Of a DNA stretch of 37,087 nucleotides, positions 32,457-37,087 are shown piece after piece. Under the pieces are notes generated by a model. The model saw only the letters and a list, made by a program, of their open reading frames with translations, had not been told where the DNA came from and did not search any database. The position numbers were made by a program, and so were the translations under genes. Positions within the stretch are counted from its first letter, which is position 1; the number at the start of each line of letters is the position of its first letter. The stretch comes from JAGNXB01 sp964471595 (GTDB lineage: Bacteria > Bacteroidota > Bacteroidia > Chitinophagales > Saprospiraceae), in contig CAYYGN010000027.1 of the NCBI GenBank assembly GCA_964471595.1, forward strand, positions 1 through 37,087, written 5' to 3'.

Positions 32457-32489
32457 CGAAGATAGCCTGTTTCGCCCATGAAGGATCAA
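32457..32489 (-). promoter_or_regulatory. Candidate promoter of gcvT
   Basis: On the minus strand TTG (32489-32487) and TATCTTCG (32464-32457) are 22 bases apart. The -7 element matches 7 of 8 positions of TAnnTTTG and lies 21 bases before the start. The -33 part overlaps the stop codon of the HEAT-cyclophilin gene. Confidence 0.45.
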
Positions 32490-34528
32490 TAGATGATCTC
32501 CACGGATTCCATGACATCACCGGGCCGGATGGCATGGACGACATCCATGCCCGAAGCAACTCGCCCAAAGCAGGAGTAACGCCCGTTGAGATGGGGAGCA
32601 GGGGCATGGGTGATGAAGAATTGAACGCCTTCGGTGTGAGGTCCCGCAGAGGCCATGCCGAGCAGACCCGACACTTCGTACAGGGCTCCGGTCAGCTCGG
32701 ATCGAAGGGTGTAATTGAGCGATCCGTACCCGTCTCCCCGTGGACATCCACCCTGAATCACAAATCCGGGCACTACCCTGTGGAAGGTTTTGCCGTTGTA
32801 AAAACCGGACTTGGCCAGGGTAATGAAGTTGGCGACGCTCCCCGGAGCATGACCCGGATCCAGGGCCAAAAGAATATTGCCCCGTTTGGTCTTGATGACG
32901 GCCCGGGTTTGTTCTTTGACGCCCTCCAGGGCCTCCCATTCCACGGGATGATTGAAGGGTACTTCCGCGGGTGAATAGGTGGTTCGCTGCAGGAAAGCTC
33001 TCGTGGCAGAAATTTCGCGATACGTTTCGATCTCTTGAGGCAAGGTACAGGCTTCCAGCGCTTTGCGAAAAGTGGAGTCCGCCTTGATCAGGTCGCGGTA
33101 AACGCCGGAGGAGTGGCGTAGCGCCACGGATGCCGTGGCCACACTACCTGGATCACCGCTGGCAATGACCTGCATGAAAAAGTCGGCCAGGTTGCGGCGA
33201 ATACTGCGGGCTGATTGACCGAACACAACCTGGAAGTCGGGTCGGTCGGAAATGTCCTTCAGCGCCTCCATGGCACTGGTCCGGAGATATGGATGCCGGG
33301 CCCGGCTCCATTCCTCACGTAAAATGCCCACGTTCCAGCCAAACTTGCCCAAAGCCCGCAGGTAAACACCCCTGAGGTAAGGATCACCGGAGCTGGTCAG
33401 GTGGTACCGGATATCCTGCTGGATGGCCGTGCGGGTTGCCGGCAGGAATACCGGACAAAACCGGCTCAGCGACTGGTAAAGATGCGCCTTCACCCAGGGA
33501 TCCTTGATCGTGCGGGCCATGGTCAGCCACTCCGGACTTTCTTTGGGATCCACCACTTTCGTCAGTATCTCCGCAGCCACCACGCCCACATGGTAGGAGC
33601 TATCCTGCAGACCTTTGATAAGTGTTTCGCGGATGCTGGCAAAATCATGCAGGGCCAGACCCTTGAGCATGGCCACCCTGACCCGGTAATCCTTTTCCAG
33701 CGGAAACAAACCGATCAGGGAGGATTTGGCCAGTGCATTTGTGCTGCGTCCCACTGCCAGCGCCAGGACCAGGCGAAAATCCGGATCGGGCTCGGACCGC
33801 AGGGCATTAACCATTTCCAACATCAGGGTATCCAGCCGGATATCAGGTGCTTTGGCCAGGTAATGCCCGGCGTAAAAGCGGGCTTCCCGCGGGGCCTTCT
33901 CATCCGCCAGGACCGCCGCCATCCGCGCTGTAGCTTCGGGGTCAGCCATACCTCGCCGGGCAAAATGGAACAACCCTTTCGCCTGTCCGATCCGGTAAAG
34001 GGTGTCCGCATCATCATACGTCTTGACCGTAGCCATGGCATGGAGATGGCTGGCATCACCCAACTTGCCCACCGCCTCGAGGATCGCAGCATTGAGCACT
34101 GCCGAATGGCCCAGGCTGTCCCAGGGATCAAATACCTCCAGGAGCCCGGGTACCGCCAGGGGCGATTCCGTCTGACCCAGCGCAAAGACCGTCCAACGGC
34201 GAATTTCCGGATCCTCATCTTTCAGCAACGGTAGCAATGGTGCTACGGCTGTGGAATCGCCCACAGACACCAGCGCCCGGAGGGCAAAGTACCTGTAGGT
34301 CGGATCTTCATGAGCAAGCCATTGGTAAAGACTGTCCAATTCCCGCCGGTCCTCTTGCCTCCTGATCGCCTGGACACGCGCATCATCGGCATCCTTCCGG
34401 ATGGCCCGCGCCGATTGCTTTTCGGCCGGTATGCATCCGGGCATCATACCCATCGCTCCGGCCAGCGTGGCAATTACCACCATCCACCGGGTCAAAACGC
34501 CCACGCCCGATAAGAGCCTCCCTGTCAT
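32486..34528 (-). CDS. Lipoprotein fusing HEAT repeats to a cyclophilin-type peptidyl-prolyl isomerase
   Basis: The 680-residue precursor has a signal peptide with a lipobox (MPGC, acylated C32). A long array of HEAT-like helical repeats spans about 65-480, clearest at 78-135 (YFALRALVSVGDSTAVAPLL, then RRWTVFALGQ) and again in the 380-425 and 460-475 stretches. A cyclophilin domain fills about 543-680. Its active-site features are present: FHRVVPGFVIQGG at 582-594 with R584, QFF at 636-638 and HLNGRYSCFGRV at 646-657. It should act as a membrane-tethered periplasmic foldase or scaffold. It starts three bases after the PBP1A stop, so the two are one operon, which suggests envelope work. Confidence 0.88.
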   Translation of the reverse strand: MTGRLLSGVGVLTRWMVVIATLAGAMGMMPGCIPAEKQSARAIRKDADDARVQAIRRQEDRRELDSLYQWLAHEDPTYRYFALRALVSVGDSTAVAPLLPLLKDEDPEIRRWTVFALGQTESPLAVPGLLEVFDPWDSLGHSAVLNAAILEAVGKLGDASHLHAMATVKTYDDADTLYRIGQAKGLFHFARRGMADPEATARMAAVLADEKAPREARFYAGHYLAKAPDIRLDTLMLEMVNALRSEPDPDFRLVLALAVGRSTNALAKSSLIGLFPLEKDYRVRVAMLKGLALHDFASIRETLIKGLQDSSYHVGVVAAEILTKVVDPKESPEWLTMARTIKDPWVKAHLYQSLSRFCPVFLPATRTAIQQDIRYHLTSSGDPYLRGVYLRALGKFGWNVGILREEWSRARHPYLRTSAMEALKDISDRPDFQVVFGQSARSIRRNLADFFMQVIASGDPGSVATASVALRHSSGVYRDLIKADSTFRKALEACTLPQEIETYREISATRAFLQRTTYSPAEVPFNHPVEWEALEGVKEQTRAVIKTKRGNILLALDPGHAPGSVANFITLAKSGFYNGKTFHRVVPGFVIQGGCPRGDGYGSLNYTLRSELTGALYEVSGLLGMASAGPHTEGVQFFITHAPAPHLNGRYSCFGRVASGMDVVHAIRPGDVMESVEIIY

Positions 34529-34531
34529 AGA

Positions 34532-37072
34532 CTATTGGAAAATGTCTTCAAAGATATCCTGATCGTCATAGGGGACCTCTTCGCCACTGGGACGCTTGTA
34601 AAGCTGGCAATTGAGTTCAATACTGATTTTGTCCGGCCTCCTGAATTTCCGGTTTGCCTCATATTGCGCATTCGGATTTTGCTCAATCCTCCGCAAGGCT
34701 TCGGAAAAGATGGGGCGAGCCAGCACCGAACCCTGCCCGTCTGACGGATTGGTAAACCGTATCCAGCGGTCTTCTCCTCCAACCCAAACACCGACGACCA
34801 GGGAAGGCGTAATGCCCATATACCACCCGTCGGCATAGTAATTGGTCGTCCCTGTCTTGCCTCCAAAGTCACTTTTGACCCCGCTAAAACCTGCCGCTCC
34901 GCGGCTGGCGTATCGCAGCATTTCCACCATTACGTAATTGGCTTCCTGACTCAGGGCCCGGCGTTCCAGAGGCACCTCCTGATAGATGGTGCGACCGTAC
35001 GCATCTTCTATCCGCAGCACCATGACCGGCTTGTTGTACACACCGTCATTGGCAAAACAGGTGTATGCCCCGGTCATTTCCAATACACTCAGATCGGCAG
35101 ATCCCAGGCAAATGGAGGGCTGACGCGGTATCCGGAGCCGGCCGTTGGGCAAACGCGCCGAACTGTCGATACCCATGTTGTTGATCAGGCCCAACACCGG
35201 CTCGGTATCTCCCAATTGTTTCATCAGATACACGGAAAAGGTGTTCTTCGACTTCCGAAGTCCTTCAAAAAGGGTCATCCTTTCTCCCGTGTAGGTATCG
35301 AAATTGCTGGGCGTCCATTCTTTGGCAAGCCCGAAATTGCCCTCCCCGGGAATGATCGTCTGGGGTTGATCATCCAGTTCGGTACAAGGAGAAATGGATT
35401 GAAGCGCAATGGCCGTCGCATAGACAAACGGTTTGAAGGTCGAGCCTACCTGACGCGCGGATGTCACGTGATCAAACTGGAAATAGCGATAATCCACGCC
35501 TCCCACCCAGCCCCGGACATGCCCGTTGCCAGGATCCATCGCCACAACCCCGGTCTGGAGGATCATCCGGTGGTATTTGAGGGAATCATAGGGCGACATC
35601 AAAGTATCTTTCTGAAAACCCGGGGATTCATAGTCAAAGACAAGCATGGGGACTTTGGTCTCCAGCATTTCCCGGATCATCTTGTGATAGCTTTCCCAGG
35701 TGCGCTTCAAATCCTTCCAGACGGCGCTTCCCATGATCTCCCTGTAATCCCTGGTCATAACCGGACTGATGATTTTCCGGCTTTCCAGGTCCTTGAGGTA
35801 CCCTGCTGTTTTTTCCTCCTTCAACATCCGCTCCATATCCAGATCCCGGAGCATGAGGCGGCCGATTTTCAATTCGTGTTCCTCGATGAAGGGTTCGAAA
35901 TGCGCCGAGCGAATGGCCTGGTATCGCTCCATCCCCCGGATCTGCTCTTGCAGTACCTGATCCCGCAATTCCATTTCGGCATCCGTGATATCGGGATCCC
36001 GGTGCAGCCATGGATCCCGGTTTTTCCATGTGCGCCAGAACTTTTTCTGAAGGACCGGCATATGCAGGGCAACCGAGGCTTCAAGTTCGCGTTGGATAGC
36101 CGTATCAATGGTCGTGTAAATCCGTAAACCGTCGCGGTAAATGTCGTATTTCTCGCCATTGGGTTTCCGGCATTCCGGACGCTCGAGAATCCTGAGGATC
36201 TCTTTGCGCAACTCCATGCGGAAATAGGGCGCCAGCCCGGTATCGTGCGACACGCGGCTGTATCTCGTGATATCCAGCGGCAGTGCCTTCAGGGAATCCG
36301 CTGAAATTTTGTCGAGAAATCCGTGCCTGACCATCTGCTGCAACACCACGTTCCGACGCTGCCGGGTTTGCTCCGGCCTTCGAAGGGGATTGTACAGGGA
36401 AGGGTTCTGCAGCATCCCTACCAGGGTGGCCGCTTCCTCGATGGACAATGAGTCCTGCCCGACCCCGAAATAAATCTCCGAGGCCGCCTTGATCCCGTAT
36501 GCCCCGTTGATGAAATTGAAGTGGTTGAGATACATGGCAATGATCTCATCCTTGGTATATGATCGCTCCAATTTGACCGCCGTGATCCACTCTTTCATTT
36601 TGGTGGTCACCAAAGAGAGCATCCGGCGAAAGCGCCCCATACCACTAAAATCCCTGTCCGAATAAAGTTGCTTGGCGAGCTGTTGAGTGATAGTACTGCC
36701 ACCTCCGCTGCTGGTCTGACCCAGGAACACCGTCTTGAAAGCAACCCTGGCCAAAGCGCGAAAGTCAATCCCGGAATGCCTGTGATAACGCACATCTTCC
36801 GTCGCAATCAACGCATCCACCAAATGTCCGGACAGTTCCTTGTAGGACACCGGCACCCTGTTCTCCAGATAATACCGCCCCAGGGTGGCATTCCGGTAGT
36901 CAAAAATCTGGGAGGCCTGTTTGTTGTTTGGATTTTCGAGCTCGTCGAAAGTGGGCAGGTCCTGGTAACTGAGGAAGACAAACCAACAGACCATGGCCAA
37001 AAGGCCTCCGAAAAACAGCCGCAACAACCAGAGGACGATGCGTTCCTCTCCGGGCTTGCTGTCTCGGTGCAT
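34532..37072 (-). CDS. Penicillin-binding protein 1A (class A), start near window edge
   Basis: The 846-residue bifunctional enzyme polymerises and cross-links peptidoglycan. One membrane anchor (about 12-34) leads into a GT51 glycosyltransferase domain with IATEDVRYHRHSGID at 89-103 (E92 catalytic) and GGSTITQQLAKQLY at 124-137. The transpeptidase domain has GSTFK with S544 and K547, SKN at 608-610 and KTG at 739-741. Between them lies a long charged, helical insert (about 345-490). The frame stays open from the ATG at 37072 to the window edge, so a start further upstream is possible. The HEAT-cyclophilin gene follows by three bases. Confidence 0.93.
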   Translation of the reverse strand: MHRDSKPGEERIVLWLLRLFFGGLLAMVCWFVFLSYQDLPTFDELENPNNKQASQIFDYRNATLGRYYLENRVPVSYKELSGHLVDALIATEDVRYHRHSGIDFRALARVAFKTVFLGQTSSGGGSTITQQLAKQLYSDRDFSGMGRFRRMLSLVTTKMKEWITAVKLERSYTKDEIIAMYLNHFNFINGAYGIKAASEIYFGVGQDSLSIEEAATLVGMLQNPSLYNPLRRPEQTRQRRNVVLQQMVRHGFLDKISADSLKALPLDITRYSRVSHDTGLAPYFRMELRKEILRILERPECRKPNGEKYDIYRDGLRIYTTIDTAIQRELEASVALHMPVLQKKFWRTWKNRDPWLHRDPDITDAEMELRDQVLQEQIRGMERYQAIRSAHFEPFIEEHELKIGRLMLRDLDMERMLKEEKTAGYLKDLESRKIISPVMTRDYREIMGSAVWKDLKRTWESYHKMIREMLETKVPMLVFDYESPGFQKDTLMSPYDSLKYHRMILQTGVVAMDPGNGHVRGWVGGVDYRYFQFDHVTSARQVGSTFKPFVYATAIALQSISPCTELDDQPQTIIPGEGNFGLAKEWTPSNFDTYTGERMTLFEGLRKSKNTFSVYLMKQLGDTEPVLGLINNMGIDSSARLPNGRLRIPRQPSICLGSADLSVLEMTGAYTCFANDGVYNKPVMVLRIEDAYGRTIYQEVPLERRALSQEANYVMVEMLRYASRGAAGFSGVKSDFGGKTGTTNYYADGWYMGITPSLVVGVWVGGEDRWIRFTNPSDGQGSVLARPIFSEALRRIEQNPNAQYEANRKFRRPDKISIELNCQLYKRPSGEEVPYDDQDIFEDIFQ

Positions 37073-37087
37073 CCAATTGACAGGGAA

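Noticed and set aside
1..37087. CRISPR arrays, tRNA or rRNA genes, insertion sequences, phage genes
   Set aside because: No direct repeat array, cloverleaf, transposase or integrase was recognised in reading the window.

Overview
The window looks like chromosomal DNA from a member of the Bacteroidota, and Saprospiria-like is my best guess at class level (inference, no phylogeny was run). The signs are: a PorP/SprF-type type IX secretion membrane protein, a secreted protein with a type IX-like C-terminal domain, repeated copies of the Bacteroidota sigma-A promoter -7 element TAnnTTTG upstream of genes, a bactofilin next to AtpZ, GSCFA and DUF1015 family genes, and relaxed lipoprotein boxes. 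I see no rRNA, tRNA, CRISPR array, insertion sequence or phage gene. Almost every long open frame belongs to a recognisable family.

Region 1 (1-11.6 kb) is a nitrous oxide respiration island. On the minus strand lie a c-type cytochrome lipoprotein, a 12-helix heme-copper-oxidase-like membrane protein and gluQ. A minus-strand Rrf2 regulator with three cysteines stands divergently to a plus-strand operon: nosZ (clade II, Sec-type), a four-helix NosB-like membrane protein, nosL, a fasciclin-domain lipoprotein, nosD, nosF, nosY and ric (ytfE/scdA). The 321-bp control region holds two 5-4-5 CRP/FNR-type dyads two helical turns apart, placed correctly upstream of a TAnnTTTG element. Two strong intercistronic hairpins (after nosZ and before nosD) probably set different transcript levels inside the operon. 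A BrkB family gene is cut by the left edge.

Region 2 (11.6-16.4 kb) holds a 430-bp gap with a probable relic of a small CxGKC-motif protein, a minus-strand pair of aspartate kinase followed by an FGE-fold protein lacking the catalytic cysteines, and the plus-strand phospholipid genes cdsA and psd (CDP-diacylglycerol to phosphatidylethanolamine).

Region 3 (16.4-22.8 kb) has a secreted thioredoxin-like protein and a phosphoglucose/phosphomannose isomerase (minus), then yraN, rpmE2 with a textbook promoter and terminator, a GlmU-family nucleotidyltransferase translationally coupled to a spermidine-synthase-like methyltransferase, a TPR-like membrane protein and fabI.

Region 4 (22.8-30.7 kb) holds the bactofilin-AtpZ-4TM leader of an ATP synthase operon without ATP synthase genes after it, the PorP-like protein, a coupled pair of poorly known proteins with YbjN/type III chaperone-like segments, a GSCFA protein, an amidohydrolase and DUF1015.

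Region 5 (30.7-37 kb) holds a GbsR/MarR regulator, gcvT, a lipoprotein that fuses HEAT repeats to a cyclophilin-type prolyl isomerase, and penicillin-binding protein 1A at the right edge.

Most of the window is ordinary. The parts that merit a second look are the nos control region and its extra genes, the CxGKC relic, the YbjN-like pair, the HEAT-cyclophilin fusion beside PBP1A, and apparently leaderless genes.
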